From positions 72,378 to 109,938 of the forward strand of contig JAPLVG010000023.1 in NCBI GenBank assembly GCA_026397235.1: 37,561 nucleotides of DNA, read 5' to 3'. The notes beneath the pieces are model-generated. The model had not been told where the DNA came from and did no database searches. It saw only the letters and a list, made by a program, of their open reading frames with translations. The position numbers and the translations under genes are program-made. Each line of letters starts with the position of its first letter. The first letter of the stretch is position 1. The stretch is from Candidatus Berkelbacteria bacterium (GTDB taxonomy: Bacteria; Patescibacteriota; UBA1384; XYA2-FULL-43-10; CAINNR01). Positions 1-6,193 of this stretch are shown here, piece by piece.

Positions 1-85
1 CACTCGCTTGAAATGTTGAATTGTTATGCGAGCAAAAATGGAGGGGGTTGGGGGGAGGAAATTTTTGCTCGCTTCTTTTTGGGCG
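1..85. repeat. Left arm of an 85-bp inverted repeat flanking the XRE-S66-LysE cassette
   Basis: These 85 bases are the reverse complement of 1991-2075 with a single mismatch (base 83 against 1993). The arm contains a 12-bp hairpin (GCGAGCAAAAAT/ATTTTTGCTCGC) around a G-rich loop when read on the plus strand. The window opens inside or at the edge of this arm, so its outer limit is unknown. The two arms enclose exactly three co-oriented genes, which suggests a unit that moved or inverted together. That is inference: no transposase lies between the arms. Confidence 0.85.
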
Positions 86-96
86 GGAAATTGATC

Positions 97-720
97 TTAA
101 GTTTTGATCAAACTTGCAAAAGCAAGTATGGCGAAAATCAATATTATTATACCAGAAATTTTGTTAATAATTTTTGTTGATTGCAGATTAAATCTTGATT
201 TCAAAAAACCGACTATCTCGGTCAAAATTATCCACCACAAAATTGAACCTAAGATCACACCGACAACCATTGTAGCTGCAGACGCATGATTGTTAGCTGA
301 AGCACCAAGTCCGAGACCAGCAAATATTGCAACAAAAGAAAGAATTGTAACAGGATTTGTAATTGTTAATATGAAAGTGGAGAAATAATCGCCCCAAAGA
401 CCCTTGCTTCTGCTGGTTACGGAATTTTTATCTCCAGACTTAACAGTGAAAATTTTTATACCTAAATAAAGAAGAAATATCCCGCCAATTAGCCTGAACC
501 AAAATTGCTGTCCAACAAGTAAATTTGAAATTCCAACAAGACCATAAGCAGCAACAGTGCCGTAAAAACCATCAGCCGTTGCAGCCCCTAAGCCAGAGAT
601 CAAACCCGATGCCTTACCGTTTGCGATCGTTCGGCGGATACACAAAATACCTATCGGCCCCACGGGCGCGGCGATAGAAAAACCAATTATTATCCCTTTT
701 ATAAGAAAATTCAAATCCAT
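97..720 (-). CDS. LysE-family amino acid/metabolite exporter
   Basis: A 207-residue inner-membrane protein with the usual LysE/RhtB layout. It has an N-terminal helix with the family motif APVGPIG (about residues 18-24), a Gly-rich stretch GLGAATAD (about 43-50), and TNPVTIL near residue 121 opening the second half; about six hydrophobic segments in all. The family exports amino acids or related small molecules by proton exchange; the substrate cannot be told here. It is the last gene of a three-gene minus-strand unit. The S66 peptidase stop codon lies 3 bases before its ATG, so translation is probably coupled. Exporter next to peptidase suggests removal or processing of a peptide-like compound. 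The family is confident, the substrate unknown. Confidence 0.88.
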   Translation of the reverse strand: MDLNFLIKGIIIGFSIAAPVGPIGILCIRRTIANGKASGLISGLGAATADGFYGTVAAYGLVGISNLLVGQQFWFRLIGGIFLLYLGIKIFTVKSGDKNSVTSRSKGLWGDYFSTFILTITNPVTILSFVAIFAGLGLGASANNHASAATMVVGVILGSILWWIILTEIVGFLKSRFNLQSTKIINKISGIIILIFAILAFASLIKT

Positions 721-723
721 AAT

Positions 724-1695
724 TTAGTGCTTTGTAATTTCAATTTTTTGATTCTTTGTATCAATTTCACATTCTCCGCCTATTGGAAAAGTAACCATTG
801 GAGTTGTGTGGCCGAAGTCCAAATTGGCAATTACAGGAATGTTATCAAGCTCCTTTTTTGTTTTTACAATTTTTGTAAGCAGTTCTCTCGTCATCTTCGT
901 GCCAATTTGGAATCGTCCCAGTACTATGCCTTTTACAGCACTAAAACTGGGCTGATGGATAAGTGATTGTAGATGATTTTCAACTGCTCTAATGCTTTCT
1001 TTGTCATTATCTTCTAAAAATAATATGGAATTTGATAAATCTGGCATAAATTCACTTCCTTGGAGTAAATTGAGAGTGATCAAATTTCCGCCAATAATTG
1101 TTCCCCTAGCTTCGCCATGGTTAATTATCCAGAAACCACCATTTTCAATTTCTTCTTTATCCCACCTATTATTACAAAATTTATCAGATGATTTAATATC
1201 AATAGTATCTTCGCTGAAAAAACATTTTCTAAAATAATCCATTGTGTAATCGACCTGCTTGTCTGCACCGAACAATGTAAAATGGGGACCAGAATAAGTT
1301 ACTAATCCTGTTTTTGTATGAATTGCATTTGCAAGTGAGGTTATGTCCGATAAACCACATAAAATTTTCGGATTATTTTTTATCAGTTCATAATCCAAAT
1401 ATTTTAATAATTGATTTGAAGTTGTCCCGCCCAAAACCGTCAAGATTGCTTTTATGTTTTGATCTCTAAAAGCATCATGTAAATCTTCTAATCTATGTTC
1501 GACAGTTGTAGACTCAAATTCGTTAACCTCATTTACATACTTACCAAAACTAACCTTAAGTCCGAGCAACCCCAATCTTTTGATTGCCGATGCCTTCATT
1601 TCTTCAGTAAAAGATGGCTTAAAGCTCTTTGCTGGTGCAATAACTCTAATTTCGTCGCCAGATTGCAATTTTTTTGGGTAAATAGATGATTGCAT
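724..1695 (-). CDS. Peptidase S66 family protein (LD-carboxypeptidase / MccF-like)
   Basis: A 323-residue cytoplasmic serine peptidase. The nucleophile motif GLSDIT is at about residues 136-141. A Glu-bearing LEDND motif (about 227-231) and FGHTTPM (about 294-300) supply the Glu and His of the Ser-Glu-His triad known for the family. The segment GGTTSNQLLKYLDY resembles MccF-type proteins, which inactivate microcin C-like peptide-nucleotides, more than cell-wall recycling LdcA. The two roles cannot be separated by eye. It starts 8 bases after the XRE stop, with AAGGA overlapping that stop as ribosome binding site, and is followed after 3 bases by the LysE exporter. Regulator, peptidase and exporter together fit self-immunity or detoxification, which is inference. 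Confidence 0.88.
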   Translation of the reverse strand: MQSSIYPKKLQSGDEIRVIAPAKSFKPSFTEEMKASAIKRLGLLGLKVSFGKYVNEVNEFESTTVEHRLEDLHDAFRDQNIKAILTVLGGTTSNQLLKYLDYELIKNNPKILCGLSDITSLANAIHTKTGLVTYSGPHFTLFGADKQVDYTMDYFRKCFFSEDTIDIKSSDKFCNNRWDKEEIENGGFWIINHGEARGTIIGGNLITLNLLQGSEFMPDLSNSILFLEDNDKESIRAVENHLQSLIHQPSFSAVKGIVLGRFQIGTKMTRELLTKIVKTKKELDNIPVIANLDFGHTTPMVTFPIGGECEIDTKNQKIEITKH

Positions 1696-1703
1696 AATAA
1701 TCC

Positions 1704-1907
1704 TTAATTTATTAATTCTTCGATTGGGATATTTAATGCCTTCGCAATTTTAGAAATAACCAAAATGGAAGGATTTTTGATGACATTGCTCTCAATCTTC
1801 GTTAAAGTTGTATATTTTACATCCGATATTTTTGCAAAATCTTCTTGCGACAAACCAAGTTTTAATCGATATTTCTTTATATTTTCGCTTATAATATTTA
1901 TTGTCAT
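1704..1907 (-). CDS. XRE-family helix-turn-helix regulator
   Basis: A 67-residue single-domain DNA-binding protein of the Cro/C1 type. The HTH runs from about residue 8 to 60, with LGLSQEDFAKISDVKYTTL as helices 2-3 and a conserved C-terminal helix ending AKALNIPIEELI. It has no extra domain. First gene of the minus-strand unit XRE-S66-LysE, so it probably autoregulates the promoter upstream (roughly 1910-1960) and with it the peptidase and exporter. No operator could be confirmed. Its size is normal for solitary XRE proteins of plasmids, phages and toxin-antitoxin-like cassettes. Confidence 0.85.
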   Translation of the reverse strand: MTINIISENIKKYRLKLGLSQEDFAKISDVKYTTLTKIESNVIKNPSILVISKIAKALNIPIEELIN

Positions 1908-1990
1908 ATTTCAATATGTTGATAGTACATTAGTGGTATGATATGCTTTCAATATAATACTAACACATGAAATGCATTTCTTCAATTTTG

Positions 1991-2075
1991 CGTCCAAAAA
2001 GAAGCGAGCAAAAATTTCCTCCCCCCAACCCCCTCCATTTTTGCTCGCATAACAATTCAACATTTCAAGCGAGTG
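1991..2075. repeat. Right arm of the 85-bp inverted repeat flanking the cassette
   Basis: Reverse complement of 1-85 (84 of 85 bases). It carries the hairpin of 2004-2048. The arm ends within the left stem of the next hairpin (2073-2115), so repeat and hairpin array are physically fused. The gap between the XRE gene and the recombinase (1908-2453) holds this arm, two C-rich-loop hairpins, a further 8-bp palindrome (2122-2129 with 2158-2165), the recombinase-tail repeat at 2180 and no convincing intact gene. Confidence 0.85.
2004..2048. repeat. Hairpin with C-rich (CCTCC-containing) loop, copy 1
   Basis: A perfect 12-bp stem (GCGAGCAAAAAT with ATTTTTGCTCGC) encloses a 21-base pyrimidine-rich loop beginning TTCCTCCCC and ending CCCCTCC. 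The same hairpin is present in opposite orientation at about 28-72. On the complementary strand the loop is G-rich, with GGAGG at both edges. It is not a standard intrinsic terminator because no T-run follows. Confidence 0.8.
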
Positions 2076-2115
2076 CGACCGCTTTTCCTCCCCACACCCC
2101 TCCAAGCGGTCGCAC
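2073..2115. repeat. Hairpin with C-rich (CCTCC-containing) loop, copy 2 with different stem
   Basis: A perfect 12-bp stem (GTGCGACCGCTT with AAGCGGTCGCAC) encloses a 19-base loop that again begins TTCCTCCCC and ends CCCCTCC. The stem is unrelated to that of the hairpin 24 bases upstream, yet the loop is nearly the same. Conserved loop with freely changing, self-complementary stem implies selection on structure or a shared origin. Confidence 0.8.
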
Positions 2116-2179
2116 GAGCGGAGCTCGAAAATTATTCGCCATTTTGTTCGAAAAAAGTTCGAGCTTGAGAGAGAACACA

Positions 2180-2314
2180 CCACCATAATGTATTTACTTG
2201 TTCGGAAGCCGCCTCGCGCGAGCCAAAGGCTCGCGCTTCGGCTGGCAAATTGTAGAGTAAAGTATATTGTTTTTCAAAATTCATTTGTAGCTTTCCGTCC
2301 AGTAAAATGCGGTT
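2180..2314. repeat. 135-bp inverted repeat, left copy
   Basis: Perfect reverse complement of 3828-3962. It corresponds to the 3' end of the recombinase gene up to the CCACC of the tRNA-Ala end. It contains the hairpin GCGAGCC-AAA-GGCTCGC inside a longer imperfect palindrome. A recombinase inside a pair of identical inverted repeats is a substrate for inversion by homologous or site-specific recombination. Confidence 0.9.
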
Positions 2315-2398
2315 ACTATGCAAAGCAAGGAAAGTATGACTTGTTCATACTTCAGAGCCGACGGTTTTATCGCCTTTTGGGCGAATTGGCAAGATTTC
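2180..2398 (-). pseudogene. Remnant of the 3' end of a second serine recombinase gene
   Basis: On the minus strand this stretch encodes the same C-terminal residues as the intact recombinase (SNRILLDGKLQMNF onward to NTLWW). Beyond the 135-bp identity, shorter matches continue: 2355-2368 with 3813-3826, and 2385-2398 with 3766-3779. Similarity therefore decays away from the tip. A 40-base piece at 2315-2354, itself palindromic (AAGTATGA/TCATACTT), interrupts the match. I read it as the decayed tail of an earlier, oppositely oriented copy of the element. A partial gene conversion by the intact copy would explain the 135 identical bases. Confidence 0.7.
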
Positions 2399-2453
2399 TA
2401 TTGTCGGTGTAATTCCAGAAAGCATTTAATAGACAAAATATAGGGAGGGAAAA

Positions 2454-3986
2454 ATGATCAAGTATTTCATCTACTGCCGAAAGTCGTCTGAGGAAGAAGA
2501 ACGACAAATTTTGTCTATTGAGGCCCAGCTCCAAGAACTAAGAGATTACGCCAAGCAAAACTCACTTTTTGTGATAAAAGAATTCTTTGAAAGTCGAACA
2601 GCCAAGGAGCCGGGCCGACCAATTTTTAATCAAATGCTTTCTGAAATAGAAAAAGGCAACGCCTCAGGAATTTTAGCGTGGAACCCTGATCGTTTAGCTC
2701 GTAACTCAATAGATGGTGGAAAAGTCATATATCTCGTCGATACTGCTAAAATTACATCTCTAAAATTCCCGACATTTTGGTTTGATACAACTCCACAAGG
2801 TAAATTTATGTTAAGCGTTGCCTTTGGCCAGGCCAAATATTACACCGACAATTTAAGAGAAAACATTTTGAGAGGCATAAGGCAAAAACTTCGTCGTGGA
2901 GAATTGCCGGCAAAAGCTCCTTTGGGTTATTACAACGAGCCGAGAATACGCACTATTGAACCCGACAAACAAACCTTCAAGAAAATGAGACAAATTCTGG
3001 AAGCTTTTGCCACTGGCAATTTTACTCTTTCCCAAATAAGGGACAAAATGTTTTCTCTGGGCTTGGTTGGCAAAAATGGAGAACCTTTGCATTTGTCCAC
3101 AGTGCAAGGGCTTTTGAAAAATCCATTTTATTATGGAATGTTTATATATCGAGGCGAACTAATGCAAGGTTCTCATAAGCCAATGATTTCAAAAAAACTT
3201 TTTGACAAAATCCAAAAGGCAATAGTAGATAATGGCAAGCCCCGCAAAAAGATAATAAAGAAAGACCTCATTTTCAAAAACTTTGCGATATGCGGAAAGT
3301 GCGGTTACAAAGTTACTGGCGAAACACATACCAAAAAAAGCGGTTTAGTTTTCTCATATTATCGCTGTACTAAAAAGAGCAAAGTTAAAAATTGTGATGA
3401 GGGCTTTTTGCGGGAGGAAAAACTTGCCGAACAAGTACAAGTGATTTGTCAAAAAGTTTCTATTCCTGACGAGTGGAAAGACAAGTATTTAGCCAAAGTT
3501 GAGGAATGGGAAAACGAACAAAACAACTCCTCAGGAATTTTCGCTCAAAATCTTAAAGACAAGCTAACCAAAGTAAAAGAGAGAACCAATCGGCTTATTG
3601 ATCTGCATTTAGACGGAGAAATTGAGCTTGACGAGTTTAAACACAAGAAAAATATGTTAGTTGAGCAAAAAGCCGATATAGAACAAAAACTTAATGATTT
3701 TGAGCGAAAAGGAAATCATTGGCTCGAACTCCTAAAATCTTGGATTTTAGATGCCAACCAAGCAGGAAATCTTGCCAATACAAAAAATTTCTTCGGAATG
3801 AAGAATTTTTTGAAAACCGTCGGCTCGAACCGCATTTTACTGGACGGAAAGCTACAAATGAATTTTGAAAAACAATATACTTTACTCTACAATTTGCCAG
3901 CCGAAGCGCGAGCCTTTGGCTCGCGCGAGGCGGCTTCCGAACAAGTAAATACATTATGGTGGACCCAAGCGGATTCGAACCGCTGA
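2454..3986 (+). CDS. Large serine recombinase (resolvase + recombinase + zinc ribbon)
   Basis: A 510-residue site-specific DNA recombinase. The N-terminal resolvase domain (about 3-140) has YCRKSS, with Ser10 the likely nucleophile, and PDRLARN as a conserved Arg motif. A recombinase DNA-binding domain follows (about 155-265). A zinc ribbon is formed by CGKC (about 280-283) with later Cys residues in YYRCTKKSKVKNC. A charged coiled-coil-like region spans about 345-425. The start has a strong GGGAGGG 5 bases upstream. The last codons run into the 3' end of the oppositely oriented tRNA-Ala gene, whose sequence supplies the TGA stop. The tail (about residues 459-503) is encoded by the 135-bp inverted repeat and includes a translated palindrome. 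Likely the integrase of an element inserted at tRNA-Ala, perhaps able to flip its own segment. Confidence 0.93.
   Translation: MIKYFIYCRKSSEEEERQILSIEAQLQELRDYAKQNSLFVIKEFFESRTAKEPGRPIFNQMLSEIEKGNASGILAWNPDRLARNSIDGGKVIYLVDTAKITSLKFPTFWFDTTPQGKFMLSVAFGQAKYYTDNLRENILRGIRQKLRRGELPAKAPLGYYNEPRIRTIEPDKQTFKKMRQILEAFATGNFTLSQIRDKMFSLGLVGKNGEPLHLSTVQGLLKNPFYYGMFIYRGELMQGSHKPMISKKLFDKIQKAIVDNGKPRKKIIKKDLIFKNFAICGKCGYKVTGETHTKKSGLVFSYYRCTKKSKVKNCDEGFLREEKLAEQVQVICQKVSIPDEWKDKYLAKVEEWENEQNNSSGIFAQNLKDKLTKVKERTNRLIDLHLDGEIELDEFKHKKNMLVEQKADIEQKLNDFERKGNHWLELLKSWILDANQAGNLANTKNFFGMKNFLKTVGSNRILLDGKLQMNFEKQYTLLYNLPAEARAFGSREAASEQVNTLWWTQADSNR
3828..3962. repeat. 135-bp inverted repeat, right copy (recombinase tail to tRNA end)
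   Basis: Perfect inverted copy of 2180-2314. Its outer edge is the CCACC of the tRNA-Ala 3' end (3958-3962). The shared block thus stops at the expected attachment point of an element inserted at the tRNA terminus. It holds the palindrome CGCGAGCC-TTT-GGCTCGCG at about 3907-3925, which is read as protein in the recombinase. Confidence 0.9.
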
Positions 3987-4033
3987 CCTCTTCGCTGCCA
4001 GCGAAGCGTTCTAGCCAACTGAACTATGGGCCC
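3957..4033 (-). tRNA. tRNA-Ala (anticodon GGC), CCA encoded
   Basis: A 77-base cloverleaf on the minus strand. Acceptor GGGCCCA pairs with TGGGTCC, including the G3-U70 pair that is the alanine identity element. D-stem GTTC/GAAC, anticodon stem CTTCG/CGAAG with loop CTGGCAG (anticodon GGC), T-arm GCGGTTCGAATCCGC, discriminator A and genomic CCA. Its 3' end overlaps the recombinase tail from the other strand, and its first 10 bases contain the stop codon of the GIY-YIG gene upstream on the same strand. Confidence 0.96.
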
Positions 4034-4284
4034 TTAATAACTTCTTCGCAAATTAACTTTTTTATTCTTTTGCCAAATCCGGATTTGTAGAATTTTTCTC
4101 GGGCAACTGCGTCTTCTTTACAATAATACTTTTCTAAATATATAAGCTCAAACGGACCATTTTGGTTACTCCAAGTACTTGATCCTGAATTATGTTCGCA
4201 TAAACGAATTTTTGGATCCCTGGATGTAAATCCAACATAGATTTTCTGATTCTTCAAGCTTTTTGCAAAATATATATAATACAT
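4024..4284 (-). CDS. GIY-YIG nuclease domain protein
   Basis: An 86-residue single-domain nuclease of the UvrC/homing type. MYYIYFAKS carries the GIY-like strand (YIY). KIYVGFTSRDPKIRLCEHN carries the YIG-equivalent (YVG), the catalytic Arg region and the HN motif. The Glu-containing AVAREK follows later. I start it at the ATG of 4284 because upstream in-frame sequence is a tRNA fragment with palindromes, not protein-like. The stop TAG (4024-4026) is bases 8-10 of tRNA-Ala, so RNase P cleavage of a joint transcript would cut the end off the mRNA. Such small proteins are common beside tRNAs in this radiation; the target is unknown. Confidence 0.85.
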   Translation of the reverse strand: MYYIYFAKSLKNQKIYVGFTSRDPKIRLCEHNSGSSTWSNQNGPFELIYLEKYYCKEDAVAREKFYKSGFGKRIKKLICEEVIKGP

Positions 4285-4287
4285 TGT

Positions 4288-4344
4288 CGCTCTTGCCTCA
4301 GCCATAGGCTGATCGGCCTTTGGCCGAAACTGAGCTAACGGCCC
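4288..4344 (-). pseudogene. tRNA 5' fragment split by a 30-bp double palindrome
   Basis: On the minus strand, GGGCCGTTAGCTCAGTT followed, after an insert, by GGCAAGAGCG is the acceptor and D-arm start of a tRNA (GCTC pairs with GAGC). Between the two parts of the D-loop sits a 30-base insert made of two perfect adjoining hairpins, TCGGCC-AAA-GGCCGA and TCAGCC-TAT-GGCTGA (4298-4327). No anticodon or T-arm follows; the GIY-YIG gene starts instead. Most likely the remains of another tRNA gene, since its acceptor does not match the tRNA-Ala 3' end. Confidence 0.6.
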
Positions 4345-4390
4345 GTACAAAAAATATAGCACAATTTTGAGCTCAAATCAACGTTAGCAA

Positions 4391-4468
4391 TTACTTTGAC
4401 TCGTTATAAGCCCACCAGATTAAAACAGCAATAACGATTGCGGTAATCAGCCACCAGTACCACTCCAT
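4391..4468 (-). CDS. Putative 25-residue Trp-rich single-span membrane peptide
   Basis: A 25-codon ORF starting ATG, with an AAAGGGGG ribosome-binding-like run ending 5 bases upstream. It begins MEWYWWL and ends IWWAYNESK, with a hydrophobic core ITAIVIAVL between. Trp pairs at both membrane edges and a charged C-terminal end are typical of a one-helix membrane peptide. The sequence between the GIY-YIG unit and the oxidoreductase operon (4345-4548) otherwise holds no gene that I can see. The function is unknown, and no family is recognised. Confidence 0.5.
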   Translation of the reverse strand: MEWYWWLITAIVIAVLIWWAYNESK

Positions 4469-4548
4469 ATAACCCCCTTTGGGGAATTACTAATTTATAA
4501 TATCTAATTTCTAAATTCTTTTAGTTCTAACCAGTGAGTGTCTGTGTG

Positions 4549-5379
4549 CTATTTCTGTGTAGGTGAGACTTTGATAGCGCTATCAGGACAAAATCGGAAG
4601 CAGTTTCCGCATGTAATGCATTTTTCAATATCAATATCGGGTGTTGGTGTGCCGTAAACGCCAAGTGTTTTGCCAAATGACAAAGCTTGGACTGGACACT
4701 TTTCAATGCAAATGCCACAACCCTTGCAATACTTTGGAATAATAACTGCTAGTCGATCCGAATTCTTTTTGACAATTATTTCTTCACAGGTATCATACTC
4801 AGGTTTACTAAATTTTTTAGTTTCCAATTGAAAATTGTAAGCGAAATCAAATGCAGCTTTAGCTTTAATAGCAAGATCAGGATTCTTGGCGAATTTTTTG
4901 CCTAGTTGGCTAGATATTATTTCCCACATTGCATTTTCCGGGTAATCCAAAAAGTTTTTTGCCAAGACTCCGAGAGCCAAGATGTTCTGGTTTTTATTAC
5001 CAAATTGCTCTTCAGCCAGTTTCGTTGCCGGAATTGCAAATATCTTTGAATTGTTGATGGAAAACTTTTGGCGAGCAATTGTTGATGAATCAAAAAGAAC
5101 TTGAGTATTTGCTCCGATATAAGACATAATGGTATTTATTGCCCGGCGACGCAAAACCATAACAATATCGGCGGTATCAAATTTGGGATAAGTAATCTCT
5201 GATTTTGAAAACTGGATGAATGAGACTGATGGTGTACCGCGCTGCTCCGGGCCAAATTGAGGAATGTAGCTGACAAAATAGCCAGCAGAAACTAGCGCAG
5301 TTGACAAAACCTTAGCAATGGTTTGAATACCTTGTCCGCCCTCACCGGCGAGGACTATTTTTGTTACTTCTTTTTTCAT
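4549..5379 (-). CDS. 2-oxoacid:ferredoxin oxidoreductase, fused gamma and ferredoxin (delta) subunits
   Basis: A 276-residue protein. Residues about 5-180 are the gamma domain (GEGGQGIQT near the N-terminus). About 205-270 is a two-cluster ferredoxin domain with CKGCGICIEKCP and CITCGNCFRFCP, each binding one [4Fe-4S]. In four-subunit enzymes gamma and delta are separate proteins, but here they are one chain. I start at the ATG of 5379, four bases after the beta subunit stop; an upstream in-frame ATG would overlap the beta gene. The protein would pass electrons from the thiamine site to ferredoxin. Last gene of the operon alpha-beta-gamma/delta. Confidence 0.9.
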   Translation of the reverse strand: MKKEVTKIVLAGEGGQGIQTIAKVLSTALVSAGYFVSYIPQFGPEQRGTPSVSFIQFSKSEITYPKFDTADIVMVLRRRAINTIMSYIGANTQVLFDSSTIARQKFSINNSKIFAIPATKLAEEQFGNKNQNILALGVLAKNFLDYPENAMWEIISSQLGKKFAKNPDLAIKAKAAFDFAYNFQLETKKFSKPEYDTCEEIIVKKNSDRLAVIIPKYCKGCGICIEKCPVQALSFGKTLGVYGTPTPDIDIEKCITCGNCFRFCPDSAIKVSPTQK

Positions 5380-5383
5380 AATG

Positions 5384-6157
5384 TTATTCTGAAATTGATT
5401 TAGAATCCTTATCAGATTTATTCTTGATAATTTCACCAACCGGATAAACTTTTTCTAATTTTGCTAAAAATTCAAAACTCTCAGCGGCATTCATTTTCCA
5501 ATTTGTCGGACAGATAGAGAGAATTTCAACCATGGAAAAACTCTTATTTGTAATTTGGTTTTTTAATGCTTTGGTTATAATAGTTTCCATCATGATTGGA
5601 TTGGAAACAGAGGACCTGGCGATAAAAGCTTTTGGATTTGCTATCTGCCTGACAAGTTCCGGGCCGTGAAACGCCGGACCAAAAATACTGGCATTTTTTC
5701 CAAGCGGAGACGTACTAGTGATTTCATCTGGTAACGACGTCGGTGCCATTTGCCCTCCGGTCATTGAATACTCGGTATTGTTAATAACAATCGCCAGTAT
5801 CGGATCATTGCGAAACGCGGCGTGCAGAAGAGACTGAAGGCCAATGGCATAAGCGCCGCCATCACCCATTAGCGCAATGACAATCCGCTTATCGCGCGCC
5901 ATTTTGTAGCCGACAGCAGTGGGAACTGATCTGCCGTGATGAGTTTGAATAATATCGAAATTATAATAATCCCAAGAAAGTAGTGTACAACCGATGTCGA
6001 TTGCCAATGTTATTTTTGACTGAATTTTTTCATTATCAATAACCGCGCCCAAATGCTTTAATATCATGCTCTCGCCGCAGCCAGGGCAAAACAAACTCGG
6101 CTTCGACTTAACATTGAAGCATGCCGGCATTCCAAATTTTTCGTCCGGCAATTTCAT
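5384..6157 (-). CDS. 2-oxoacid:ferredoxin oxidoreductase, beta (thiamine diphosphate) subunit
   Basis: A 257-residue subunit with CPGCGES near the N-terminus (about 24-30). The thiamine diphosphate-binding stretch GDGGAYAIG...NNTEYSMTGGQ lies at about 98-137. It decarboxylates the 2-oxoacid together with the alpha subunit and transfers the acyl group to CoA. AGGAGAAGG before the ATG is a strong ribosome binding site. It sits between alpha (36-base gap) and gamma/delta (4-base gap). Pyruvate is the likely substrate given the neighbouring acetate-forming genes, but 2-oxoglutarate or branched-chain oxoacids cannot be excluded from sequence. Confidence 0.92.
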   Translation of the reverse strand: MKLPDEKFGMPACFNVKSKPSLFCPGCGESMILKHLGAVIDNEKIQSKITLAIDIGCTLLSWDYYNFDIIQTHHGRSVPTAVGYKMARDKRIVIALMGDGGAYAIGLQSLLHAAFRNDPILAIVINNTEYSMTGGQMAPTSLPDEITSTSPLGKNASIFGPAFHGPELVRQIANPKAFIARSSVSNPIMMETIITKALKNQITNKSFSMVEILSICPTNWKMNAAESFEFLAKLEKVYPVGEIIKNKSDKDSKSISE

Positions 6158-6193
6158 TGCCTTCTCCTGCTAAATTACGAATTAATACAATTT

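Noticed and set aside
1967-2412. Several ORFs of 60-90 codons on both strands between the cassette and the recombinase
   Set aside because: They are translations of inverted repeats, hairpins and the recombinase-tail remnant, with no start signals.
4285-4362. An N-terminal extension of the GIY-YIG protein
   Set aside because: The extension is encoded by a tRNA fragment and two perfect hairpins, and GIY-YIG proteins of this type start right at MYYIY.
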